NCBI GenBank assembly: GCA_011523845.1
Contig: WTFV01000268.1
Location: 49,907 to 113,906, forward strand
Source: Acidobacteriota bacterium
GTDB lineage: Bacteria; Acidobacteriota; Vicinamibacteria; Vicinamibacterales; UBA8438
DNA: 64,000 bases
Reading direction: 5' to 3'
This document shows, piece after piece, positions 9,501 to 16,099 of the stretch. Numbering within the stretch: position 1 is the first letter of the stretch; every line of letters starts with the position of its first letter. The notes beneath the pieces are model-generated. The model did no database searches. It was not told where the DNA came from and worked only from the letters and a program-made list of their open reading frames with translations. Position numbers and translations under genes: made by a program.

Positions 9501-9639
9501 CCTGCACGTCGGAGAGGTCCGGCAACGCGTCGAGGGGCATGGCTCGCAGGGCGTAGATTCCGCCGAAGGCGATGCACACGGCCCCGAGAACGACGAGGAA
9601 GCGGTTGCCGATCGACCACTCGATGACCCTGGCGAGCAT
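6526..9639 (-). CDS. cusA: CusA/CzcA heavy-metal RND efflux transporter
   Basis: This is the inner-membrane RND pump that drives metal ions out through a periplasmic adaptor and outer-membrane channel using the proton gradient. It has the usual length of about 1037 residues. The first helix is 'NRFLVVLGAVCIAFGGIYAL', followed by 'DALPDLSDVQVIIFTDYPGQ', typical of heavy-metal RNDs. The TM4 motif 'GAMVDAAIVMVENA' contains the acidic residues of the metal-RND class. Start ATG 9639 was chosen because the protein then opens with 'MLARVIEWSIGNRF' and has GGGGAGAAG just upstream; a longer frame to 9729 would add a non-homologous tail. Third structural gene after cusC and cusB; substrate Cu/Ag is inferred from the partner adaptor. 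Confidence 0.93.
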   Translation of the reverse strand: MLARVIEWSIGNRFLVVLGAVCIAFGGIYALRAMPLDALPDLSDVQVIIFTDYPGQAPQVVEDQVTYPITTQMLAVPSATVVRGYSFFGFSFVYVIFEDGTDLYWARSRVLEYLNYVGGRLPAGVTPTLGPDATGVGWAYIYALRSEDVDLAELRSLQDWFLKYELTAVPGVSEVASIGGFVKQYQITVDPNRLRAYDIPLSRIRTAVQRSNNDVGGRVLEMSEAEFMVRGEGYIQGVDDVKRVALGVDDSGTPISVQDVATVLIGPDIRRGLAELNGEGEVVGGIVVVRYGANVHDVVERVKARLAELQSGLPEGVEVIPVYDRTALIERSIDTLQEKLLEEMAIVALVCAVFLLHVRSALVAVLTLPLAVLMAVIVMYLQGINANIMSLGGIAIAIGAMVDAAIVMVENAHRHLERDGGRRPHWQIVTRAATEVGPTLFFALLVITISFAPIFTLEAQEGRLFKPLAFTKTYAMAAAALLSVTLVPVLVGYWIRGRVVSAQANPISWLLMALYRPVLRLVLAGRWAVVVVTLAALGATAAPYSRLGSEFMPPLWEGDLLYMPTTLPGVSITKAREILQQTDRILRTFPEVEHVFGKVGRADTATDPAPLSMLETTIKLKPEDAWRPGMTPERLTDEMDRAIRFPGVTNAWTMPIKTRIDMLSTGIKTPVGIKISGPDLAVLEAVGRDVEAVVRGVPGTRSAYSERVMGGNYLNFSVRRDEIARYGLTVGDVQDVIQSAIGGMNITTTVEGLERYPVNLRYSRDLRDNPAALRDILVQTPTRQQIPLGHLATMSFVKGPPAIKSEQARPNAWVYVDIENVDVGTYVERAREAVAAQVEIPTGYSLGWSGQYEYMVRAQERMQLVVPITLLLIFLTIYASTRSVARTLIVLSAVPLSLIGTFWLLYVLGYNLSIAVWVGIIALAGLSAETGVVMLLYLDRACDAARVEGRLGTLAELREAVFEGAARRVRPVVMLSATTALGLLPIMWSTGTGADVMKRIAAPMVGGVVTTAVVVLLVFPAVYCIWRGWGLRRGAAG

Positions 9640-9661
9640 CGGTCTTCTCCCCGGCTCGACG

Positions 9662-11353
9662 TCAGTGCCGGTGGCCGGCCGGCATCGCGGGCATATTCCG
9701 TTGCTCGGGCGGCGACGTGTGTTCGGCACCGTGGAGGTGCTCCGCCGGTGCGCTCGACGCGCCCTGTGTAGCGGGCAGCATCGTGGAGGGTGCCGCGCCG
9801 TGCTCGTGCTCCGCCGGCATCGCCGGCATGTCGCGCGGTTCGGCGGGCGGCGACGACGCCTGTTCCGCGCCGTGCCGGTGCTCGGCGGGCATGTTCGGCG
9901 TGGCCCGGTCGTCGCCGGTCGTCGCCGGGCGCTCTTCTTCGTGCGAATGCTCCGCCGGCATCCCCGGCATCCTCGGCATCCCCGGCATCCCCGGCATCCC
10001 CGGCATCCCCGGCATCCCCGGCATCCCCGGCGGGTCCATGCCCGAGTCGAGGTTGCGGATCGCCGCCGTCAGGTTGCTCTCGGAGTCGATGAGGAACTGC
10101 GCCGACACGACGATGGTGTCTCCGTCCTCGACGCCGTCCAGCACCTCCCACACCCCGTCGCCGTAGCGGCCGAGCGTGACGGGGGCGACCTGGAAGGTCC
10201 CGGGCGAACGTTCGAGCACCACCAGATCGCGGGTGCCGCCGCGGATCACGGCCTCCTCCGGCACGGTCAGGGCGTTGCGCGCCACCGGCACGTCGAAGGT
10301 CACGTTGGCGTACATCCCGGCCCGCAGCGTCAGGTCCGGGTTCTCCAGCTCGATGGAGACGGTCATCGTGCGCGTCCGTTCATCGAAGTGCGGATACAGG
10401 TAGCGGACGAATCCCGTGTAGGGGCGTCCGGGCAGGTAGGGCAGCTCGACGCGCGCCCGCTGCCCGACGCGCATCGCCTCGACCTGGTGCTCGAAGACCT
10501 CGACGTCGACCCAGATGGTCGTCAGGTCGGCCATCTTGTAGAGGTTCATGCCGGCCTCGACGTGCATTCCGTCGAGCGCCTGGTCCAGCTTCTCGACGAC
10601 GACGCCGGTGACCGGCGAAAGGACCGACAGCGTGCGGCGGGGCGCCCGCTCGCGCTCCAGCGTCTCGATCTGCGCGTCCGTGATGTCCCAGTAGTTGAGG
10701 CGCGCGCGGGTCGAGGCGACGAGCGAGCGCGCCCGCTCGGCAATCGCGGGGTACTCGGAGGTTTCCAGTCGCGCGGAGTAGTCGACCGCCTGCAGGTACT
10801 CCATCTGGGTGGTTACGAGCTGCGGGCTGTAGATGTCGAACAGGACCTGCCCCTCCTCGACCGTCTCTCCGAGGTAGTTCACCGCCACGTTCTCGATCCA
10901 GCCGTCGTACTTGGTGTTCACCCACGCGATCTGCCGGTCGTTGTGGGCCAGCGTGCCGACGGTGCGGATGGTCTGCGCGATGTCGCGCCGGGCGACCGGC
11001 TCCGTGCGCACGCCGATGCTCTGCACGAAGCCGGGATCGATGCGCACCGTGCCCGGCGGCAGAGTCCCCGCGTCGCTCGCGTAGACCGGCACCAGGTCCA
11101 TGCCCATCGGCGACCTGCCGGGCCGGTCCGAGGTGAAGGTCGGATCCATCGGCGCGCGCCAGTAGAGAACCTCCCGTTCCTCACCGGCGGCCGGGTCTGC
11201 GGCAGCCGCATCGGGGGTGGGCGACGGAGCCTGTCCGAACGCGGGAAGGAGTCGGGCGGGCCACTGCCAGCCGGCGGGATTGACGGTCACCAGCGCCGTC
11301 GCGAGGATGCCCAGCCCGAAGCTCGCGACGCCGACTGCGATTGCTCTCTTCAT
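9662..11353 (-). CDS. cusB: CusB-type periplasmic adaptor with Met/His-rich C-terminal extension
   Basis: This RND adaptor of 563 residues links CusA to CusC. An N-terminal anchor ('AIAVGVASFGLGILATALV') is followed by a CusB-type metal segment ('YWRAPMDP', 'PMGMDLVPVY'), barrel-sandwich and beta-barrel domains ('LSPVTGVVVEKLDQALDGMHV'). Family members normally end near residue 440. Here an extra tail of about 120 residues holds eight GMP-type triplets and then four units of 22-24 residues, each opening with Ala-Glu-His-x-His and generally ending in Met-Pro. A fifth unit is truncated. Such Met and His ligands suit Cu(I)/Cu(II) or Ag(I) capture in the periplasm; this is inferred. The gene overlaps cusC by 4 bp. 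Confidence 0.92.
   Translation of the reverse strand: MKRAIAVGVASFGLGILATALVTVNPAGWQWPARLLPAFGQAPSPTPDAAAADPAAGEEREVLYWRAPMDPTFTSDRPGRSPMGMDLVPVYASDAGTLPPGTVRIDPGFVQSIGVRTEPVARRDIAQTIRTVGTLAHNDRQIAWVNTKYDGWIENVAVNYLGETVEEGQVLFDIYSPQLVTTQMEYLQAVDYSARLETSEYPAIAERARSLVASTRARLNYWDITDAQIETLERERAPRRTLSVLSPVTGVVVEKLDQALDGMHVEAGMNLYKMADLTTIWVDVEVFEHQVEAMRVGQRARVELPYLPGRPYTGFVRYLYPHFDERTRTMTVSIELENPDLTLRAGMYANVTFDVPVARNALTVPEEAVIRGGTRDLVVLERSPGTFQVAPVTLGRYGDGVWEVLDGVEDGDTIVVSAQFLIDSESNLTAAIRNLDSGMDPPGMPGMPGMPGMPGMPGMPRMPGMPAEHSHEEERPATTGDDRATPNMPAEHRHGAEQASSPPAEPRDMPAMPAEHEHGAAPSTMLPATQGASSAPAEHLHGAEHTSPPEQRNMPAMPAGHRH
9957..10028. repeat. 8 x 9-bp tandem repeat coding for Gly-Met-Pro
   Basis: Eight consecutive copies of GGCATCCCC lie inside cusB, one with a single change. 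Read on the minus strand they encode Gly-Met-Pro triplets (one is Arg-Met-Pro). Near-identical codons imply recent slippage expansion and probable length variation between strains. Confidence 0.95.
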
Positions 11354-12750
11354 GGCGTCCTCCCGGCCAGCGGTACGCGGGTGCCGATCGCCCGTTCGAG
11401 GGCGGTGAGCGCGATGAGGAGGTCCGACAGGTAGCGCGCGCGCATCGTGCGGACGTCTATCAGCGTCCGCTCGCTGTCGAGCAGCTCCAGGACGCCGAGC
11501 TGCCCCGTCTCGTACGCGGTCTCCGTGGCGCGGAGCGCCTCCTCGGTCTGTGGAATCAGCACGGTGTCGAGCAGGTCGATCTGCCGGTCGAGGGTCTCGA
11601 GGCGGACGAGCGCCGCCTGCACCTCCATCCGCATGGCGTTGTGCGCCGCCGCCCGTCGTTGCGTGTGCGCGCGCAGCTCGTCGCCGGCCTGCTCCACGCC
11701 GGCGCGGTACTTCGCGCCCCGGAGCGGCAGCGAGACCCCCAGCGAGACCGTGAGCGCGTTCCTGCCGTTGTCCGGCAGCGGGGGGAGACCGACGGGGTCG
11801 TCCCGCCGGCCGACGTTGGTCACCCCGACGCTCGCGGTGAACCCGGGCCGGGCGTTCCGCTTCGCCAACTCGATGGCCCCCGCGCCGCCCTCCACCAGCG
11901 CGTTCGCCGCCCGGAGCTCGTGACGGTGCCGGTCACCAAGGCGGTAGAGCTGCTCGCGGTCGAGCGCCGGAACGGGGCGCGTCAGCGGCTGAACAGGCGG
12001 CACCGGCTCCTCCGCGGACAGGTCGCGCAGCGTGTTCAGATGCGCCGCGAGCGTGGCGCGCTGCCGCTCGAGCAGGTGTCGGCGGTCGACGACGCGGGTG
12101 ATCTCCGCCTGCAGCCGGATCACCGCCTGTTGCAGCCCCTGGCCCGTGGCGTAGCGGGCGCTGGCCAGGGTCTCGTAGTGCTCGAGCAGCGATTGCTCCT
12201 CGCGGGCCAGGCCGAGCGTGGCGTCGAGGTGGCCGAGGTCGTAGTAGGCCTCCTTCACCTGGGCCGCGATGTCGCGCCGGGCCGCCTCGTGAAGGTGGTG
12301 CAGCGCCGTCGCCTCCAGCAACGCGACCCGGCCCCGCAGCTCCAGCGTGCCGAACCAGGGAAAGGCCTGGGTCAGCGTGACGCTGTTCAGTTGCGGGCCG
12401 ACCCGGGTCTCCACGCTGCGCAGCGCCTGGGTGAAGCTCACCACCGGGTCGGGCAGCGCCGTGACCTGAGGCACCCGTTGGCGGGCGGCCCGATAGCGCG
12501 CATGGGATTCGAGAACTGCCGGATTGCGCTCCACGGCCGCGGTGACGTAGGCGCGCAGATCCGGCGCGGCGGCGTAGAAGTCGAGGGCGGGCGCCTCGCC
12601 GCTCTCCGTGCTGCGCGGCATCCTGCCACGCGCGCCTCGCGCGTCGTCCGGCGGCTCCGGCTGGGCGGCGGCGAGCGTCGACAGCAGGCTCGCGGCGACC
12701 AGGCCGGTCGCGAGGCCGGCCCCGGTGCGCCGAGCGTCTGAAACGTGCAT
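11350..12750 (-). CDS. cusC: CusC/TolC-family outer-membrane efflux channel
   Basis: This 466-residue protein is of the outer-membrane factor family, which forms a trimeric alpha-barrel duct for the RND pump. A signal peptide is seen at residues about 8-29 ('GLATGLVAASLLSTLAAA'). Two OEP-type repeats of long amphipathic helices follow, with 'LPDPVVSFTQALRSVETRVG' near the start of the barrel. The downstream half contains 'ALTVSLGVSLPLRGAKYRAG', typical of the CusC/CzcC branch. The stop overlaps the cusB start (ATGA), so the order is cusC-cusB-cusA in one transcript. Upstream, after 166 bp, is a small Cys/His secreted protein that probably heads the operon. Confidence 0.9.
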   Translation of the reverse strand: MHVSDARRTGAGLATGLVAASLLSTLAAAQPEPPDDARGARGRMPRSTESGEAPALDFYAAAPDLRAYVTAAVERNPAVLESHARYRAARQRVPQVTALPDPVVSFTQALRSVETRVGPQLNSVTLTQAFPWFGTLELRGRVALLEATALHHLHEAARRDIAAQVKEAYYDLGHLDATLGLAREEQSLLEHYETLASARYATGQGLQQAVIRLQAEITRVVDRRHLLERQRATLAAHLNTLRDLSAEEPVPPVQPLTRPVPALDREQLYRLGDRHRHELRAANALVEGGAGAIELAKRNARPGFTASVGVTNVGRRDDPVGLPPLPDNGRNALTVSLGVSLPLRGAKYRAGVEQAGDELRAHTQRRAAAHNAMRMEVQAALVRLETLDRQIDLLDTVLIPQTEEALRATETAYETGQLGVLELLDSERTLIDVRTMRARYLSDLLIALTALERAIGTRVPLAGRTP

Positions 12751-12916
12751 GTGATCGTCCCCGTGCTTCCTCGCGTTCGAGGGACATCCGTTGCCCGCCG
12801 AGCGCGGTTCCCGCGACAGTCACGGCGCGCAGGCAAGAGTGGTTCGGCGGCGCGCGAGCGCGCTCCGGACCAGGACGCTCAGGCGGAGAGACGACGGATC
12901 TACGGAAGCAGGGCGA

Positions 12917-13264
12917 TCAGATCAGCAGGGCGGCGTGCCGCACGAACAGCGGCGGTGGTGCGGACTGAGGTCGAGGGTCTTCGGCGTGCCGCGCCGTGTG
13001 GGGTACGGCGTGTACCTCGCGTTCGAGGGCGGGCGCCAGCGCGGCGTCCGCTTCAGGTGCGGCCTTTGTCGACGCCGCCGCCACGACGGTCGCGCAGCAG
13101 GTGAACGCGGGCGTGCCGTCGCCGTGGTGATCCTGGGCCGGCCGGTCGTGGCAACTCGATACGGCGGGCGTCGCCGCCGCGGTGGCCATCAGCGGGCAGA
13201 GGAAGACGGCCGCCAACAGGGCGCAACCGACACCGGCCGCGAGCGACCGCCGACGGGTTCGCAT
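12917..13264 (-). CDS. small secreted Cys/His protein heading the cus operon
   Basis: From ATG 13264 this protein of 115 residues begins with a clear Sec signal ('MRTRRRSLAAGVGCALLAAV' onward, ending near 'ATAAA'). The mature part contains 'SSCHDRPAQDHHGDG' and 'FTCCATV', with several further His, then a Pro-rich end. The Cys and paired His suggest metal binding. Small proteins of this kind (some DUF2946-like) often precede cus/czc genes, but I cannot assign a family. It lies upstream of cusC on the same strand and just downstream of a direct-repeat element. A longer frame reaches 13462 but has no signal-like start. Confidence 0.65.
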   Translation of the reverse strand: MRTRRRSLAAGVGCALLAAVFLCPLMATAAATPAVSSCHDRPAQDHHGDGTPAFTCCATVVAAASTKAAPEADAALAPALEREVHAVPHTARHAEDPRPQSAPPPLFVRHAALLI

Positions 13265-13291
13265 CACCCACCCATGGTCGCACATCGCGTT

Positions 13292-13313
13292 GCGAGACTC
13301 AACTGAGACTCGA
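13292..13313 (-). promoter_or_regulatory. direct-repeat element upstream of the cus operon, possible metalloregulator site
   Basis: Two copies of GAGACTC (13294-13300 and 13305-13311) are spaced 11 bp apart, one helical turn, in AT-richer sequence. They lie 30-47 bp upstream of the first gene of the metal-efflux operon. The other gene in this divergent region is the desaturase. The geometry fits two repressor subunits on one face of the helix. Identity of the regulator is unknown; no cusR-like gene is present in the window. Confidence 0.4.
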
Positions 13314-13407
13314 TTCGTGAAGGAGCGGATCCCGTGCGGCGGGACTACGCATGCGATAGAATCCGTCGCTTGTGCGCATCTCAAGGCGCACGGAGGGGAG
13401 TGCCCGC

Positions 13408-14316
13408 GTGTCGGAAGCAAGCCTGACCGGTAACGCTGCACCTGCGGCGGCCGTCGAGACACTGGATCCCGAGCGGATCGCGTGGCTCAGGAACCTGCCG
13501 TTCATTGCCGTGCAGCTCGCCTGCCTGCTGGTGTTGTGGACCGGCGTCTCGCCGGTGGCGGTGCTCATCGGCCTGGTGACGCTGTTCACCCGGATGTTCG
13601 GGTTGACCGCGGGCTATCACCGCTACTTCTGCCACCGCGCGTTCCGGACCAGCCGCGCGTTCCAGTTCGTCCTGGGCTGTCTCGGCGCGGCGGCCGCGCA
13701 ACGGGGGCCGCTGTGGTGGGGCGGGCATCACCGCTGGCACCACCGGCACTCCGACACCGCGCAGGACGTCCATCCGCCGGGCGTCAAGGGGATGCTGTGG
13801 GCGCACGCCGGCTGGATCATGAGCGTCGGCAACGACCGGACCCGGGTCGAGTGGATCCGCGACTTCGCCCGGTTCCCGGAGCTGCGGTGGCTCGACGCGC
13901 ACCACTACGTCGCTCCCGTCGGTCTCGGCGCGGCGCTGTTCGGCCTGGGCCATTGGCTGAACGTCGCCTACCCGGCGCTGGGCACGAGCGGCGCGCAGCT
14001 CGTCGTCGTCGCGTTCTTCTGCAGCACGACGCTGCTGTACCACGTCACCTTCGCCGTCAACTCGCTCGGCCACCGCTTCGGGAGCCGCCGCTACGAGACG
14101 AACGACGCCAGCCGCAACAGCTTCTGGCTGGCCCTGGTCACCGCCGGCGAGGGCTGGCACAACAACCACCACCGCTACCCGGCCTCCGAGCGCCAGGGCT
14201 TCTACTGGTGGGAGGTCGACTTCACCCACTACGGCGTCGTGCTGCTGTCGTGGTTGGGGTTGGTCTGGGACGTCCGGGGACCGTCGGCCGACGTCATCCG
14301 CGAAGGCGCGCGCTGA
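13408..14316 (+). CDS. acyl-CoA/acyl-lipid delta-9-type fatty acid desaturase
   Basis: Membrane di-iron desaturase with the three histidine boxes: HRYFCH near residue 71, 'HHRWHHRHSD' near 107 and 'HNNHH' near 251, separated by hydrophobic segments. It introduces a cis double bond into saturated acyl chains, adjusting membrane fluidity. I prefer GTG 13408, because CGGAGGGG lies about 9 bp upstream. A GTG at 13372 is in frame but sits beside a candidate -10 (TAGAAT at 13357-13362), whose transcript would begin near 13369. Length (302 residues) suits bacterial DesC/stearoyl-CoA desaturase proteins. The gene is divergent from the cus operon. Confidence 0.9.
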   Translation: MSEASLTGNAAPAAAVETLDPERIAWLRNLPFIAVQLACLLVLWTGVSPVAVLIGLVTLFTRMFGLTAGYHRYFCHRAFRTSRAFQFVLGCLGAAAAQRGPLWWGGHHRWHHRHSDTAQDVHPPGVKGMLWAHAGWIMSVGNDRTRVEWIRDFARFPELRWLDAHHYVAPVGLGAALFGLGHWLNVAYPALGTSGAQLVVVAFFCSTTLLYHVTFAVNSLGHRFGSRRYETNDASRNSFWLALVTAGEGWHNNHHRYPASERQGFYWWEVDFTHYGVVLLSWLGLVWDVRGPSADVIREGAR

Positions 14317-14349
14317 TCCTTCGGCGGACCGGAGTCGACCTGCCGGCCG

Positions 14350-14829
14350 TCAGAACCCGCGCCAGCCGGGCAGGGCGGCCGCCTGCCGGACCCAGGCCGC
14401 CATCTGCGCCTCGTCGAGCTCGCCCTCGCGAACGTCGATCCAGCGCGAGTCCCGGTCCTTGCCCGAGCCGGGCGGGACGGGTCGCAGCGACGCGCCATTG
14501 AAGAAGGTCACCTTCACGTAGTGGGTGAAGACGTGGAAGCTCGCGAACCATCCTTCGCCTTCGATGCCATAGAAGGGCGAGTTCCACCGCACGGCCTTGC
14601 GCACGTCGGGCACGGTGCGCACGATCAGTTCGTCGAGGCGGCGCCCGACATCGCGCTTCCAGCCCGGCATGGCCGCGATGTAGGCCTGCACGGGGGCGTC
14701 GCCGTCGGCCTTCGCGATCTGCGGGTTGCCGCCCGAGAGGAGGACCGGCTTCGCGCCGGCCCGCTCGGCGGCGGCCTTGCCTGCGACCTTCGTCGACCTG
14801 CGGGACGTCTTGCCGGCCATTGCGTTCAT
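14350..14829 (-). CDS. DUF1801 (YdhG-like) protein
   Basis: This 159-residue protein has a Lys/Arg-rich leader of about 45 residues followed by the DUF1801 core ('VQAYIAAMPGWKRDVGRRLD', 'VRKAVRWNSPFYG', 'HYVKVTFFNGASLRP'). This core adopts an iron-chaperone-like alpha/beta fold in solved relatives; biochemical function is not established. ATG 14829 is the first credible start in the frame. It converges on the desaturase gene with a 33-bp gap. The basic N-terminal extension, reminiscent of histone-like tails, could bind nucleic acid, which is speculation. Confidence 0.8.
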   Translation of the reverse strand: MNAMAGKTSRRSTKVAGKAAAERAGAKPVLLSGGNPQIAKADGDAPVQAYIAAMPGWKRDVGRRLDELIVRTVPDVRKAVRWNSPFYGIEGEGWFASFHVFTHYVKVTFFNGASLRPVPPGSGKDRDSRWIDVREGELDEAQMAAWVRQAAALPGWRGF

Positions 14830-14953
14830 TGTCTCGGATCGGGTCGGAGATGGTGTCGAACGCGCGTCGCCATGAGCGACGCTCTTGCCTGCGCGAGTAT
14901 AGTGAACGAGTACGCCCACCCCGACGCAGGGTGGCGAGGAAGGGAGAATCGAC

Positions 14954-15400
14954 ATGCAGCGACAGGCTCGGACCCGGGCGAGCGTCCTGCTCGCCATCAT
15001 GGCGGCAGGCGTGTTCACGATCTTCGCGTTCGGCCAGCCATCGACGACCGCGGCTCTCCAGAGCAACTTCGTCGGCGGCGAGCCGAGCCGGCCGGACTCG
15101 TCCGACATGCGAGCGCTTCGGCTGCGCTTCGAGGCCGGGGTTCGCTCGAACTGGCACGCCCATGCCGGCTGGCAGATCCTGGCCGCCGAGGAGGGCCGGG
15201 GCCGCACGCAGGAGCGCGGCGGGGAGATCATCGAGCTGGTGCCCGGCGGTCGTCCGGTCTTCGCGCCGGCGGGGGTCGTGCACTGGCACGGCGCGTCGCC
15301 CGACGAGCACGTCGTGCAGCTCACCGTCCTCGGCGGCGGCGACGGCGGGCCGACCTCGTGGTTCGGTCCCGTGAGTGAAGAGGAGTACCGGGGCCGGTAG
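14954..15400 (+). CDS. secreted single-domain cupin
   Basis: A signal peptide covers residues about 8-35 ('SVLLAIMAAGVFTIFAFG'). The cupin barrel carries metal-ligand motifs 'NWHAHAGWQ' and, late, 'VVHWHGAS', which match the two cupin boxes with His ligands. Length (148) suits small monocupins; substrate unknown. An upstream hairpin (CCACCC/GGGTGG, 14916-14934), a TATAGT at 14898-14903 and a GGAAGGGAG ribosome-binding site precede the ATG. The hairpin lies between the likely transcription start and the ribosome-binding site, so it may affect translation or mRNA stability. Confidence 0.8.
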   Translation: MQRQARTRASVLLAIMAAGVFTIFAFGQPSTTAALQSNFVGGEPSRPDSSDMRALRLRFEAGVRSNWHAHAGWQILAAEEGRGRTQERGGEIIELVPGGRPVFAPAGVVHWHGASPDEHVVQLTVLGGGDGGPTSWFGPVSEEEYRGR

Positions 15401-15469
15401 CCGGCGAAGTCGGTCAGGTTCCCGGTCGTTCCCTTGTTCAGGAATCCAGGAGGCCAGCGCTCTGCTCCT

Positions 15470-15847
15470 ATGCCCGAAGTCCATCTGGAGGACCCGGAGT
15501 GGGAGGGGTGGACGCTGTGCGGCCAACGTCTCCGACCCGCACGCGGTGAGACGGTCGGCCTGCTGTGCGCTCTGACGGCATCAGCGGCCACGTGTTCGAC
15601 GTGTCGGTCCGCCAGCAAGGACGGAGCGCCACGGCGTCCCGACGATTCCGGCGTGCACGTCGGCGTTCGGGTCCGAATCGTCTTTCCGTCTGCTCTGGAG
15701 GGCCGGATGGGCACCGTGACGTCCGCCGACGACCAGCAGCAGGTGGTCACAGTCCGCATCGACCGCGATTCGAGGCACCGCGGGGGCCCGTTGCGCCTGA
15801 GGCTCGCCGAGGTCGAGCCGGTTACCGTAGCGCGTGACCGTCGATGA
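15470..15847 (+). CDS. hypothetical protein with Cys cluster and a KOW-like segment
   Basis: This 125-residue ORF begins at ATG 15470 with AGGAGG about 18 bp upstream. Residues about 17-47 contain four Cys ('CGQRL', 'CALTASAATCSTCRS'), possibly a zinc knuckle. Residues about 65-100 ('VGVRVRIVFPSALEGRMGTV') look like a small SH3/KOW-type beta barrel ('regulatory/RNA-binding' type). I do not recognise the full protein. The opposite strand is also open through most of it, so coding is likely but not certain. Confidence 0.45.
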   Translation: MPEVHLEDPEWEGWTLCGQRLRPARGETVGLLCALTASAATCSTCRSASKDGAPRRPDDSGVHVGVRVRIVFPSALEGRMGTVTSADDQQQVVTVRIDRDSRHRGGPLRLRLAEVEPVTVARDRR

Positions 15848-15853
15848 AATCTC

Positions 15854-16042
15854 GTGAGCTCGCGTCCCGCCATCGTGTCGCTCGAGCCGCTGGCGCCGGG
15901 TGACGTTTGGAGGGACATGCGGGCGGTGGCGGCAGCGCTCGACGAGCCGGCGCGCGGGGATGAACTGGAGGCGGCTGGCCGCATGAACCCGTGTCCGGGT
16001 GGGTTGCGGTATGACGACTTCCAGAGTTTGCGGTTCGGCTGA
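15854..16042 (+). pseudogene. remnant of a BtuF-like cobalamin/metal-binding protein
   Basis: An ORF of 62 residues starts 'SSRPAIVSLEPLAPGDVWRD' and continues 'MRAVAAALDEPARGDELEAA'. This resembles the internal segment of ABC-type cobalamin-binding proteins ('RPxIVSLEPxxLxDVxxDIRxVGEAL'). Neither the N-terminal signal domain nor the C-terminal lobe is present. The last 18 residues do not continue the match. I take it as a truncated gene fragment, consistent with the broken genes just downstream; it could also be a chance similarity. Confidence 0.35.
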
Positions 16043-16099
16043 CGCGACGAGCACGGTGCAACCACCGGGTTTACGGAACCCCCGGCAGGAGCGATCGCG

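Noticed and set aside
4826..9619. A 1597-residue open frame on the minus strand across htrA and cusA
   Set aside because: It is in the wrong frame relative to cusA, antisense to htrA, Arg/Pro/Gly-rich and without any family motif. It arises from high GC at third codon positions.
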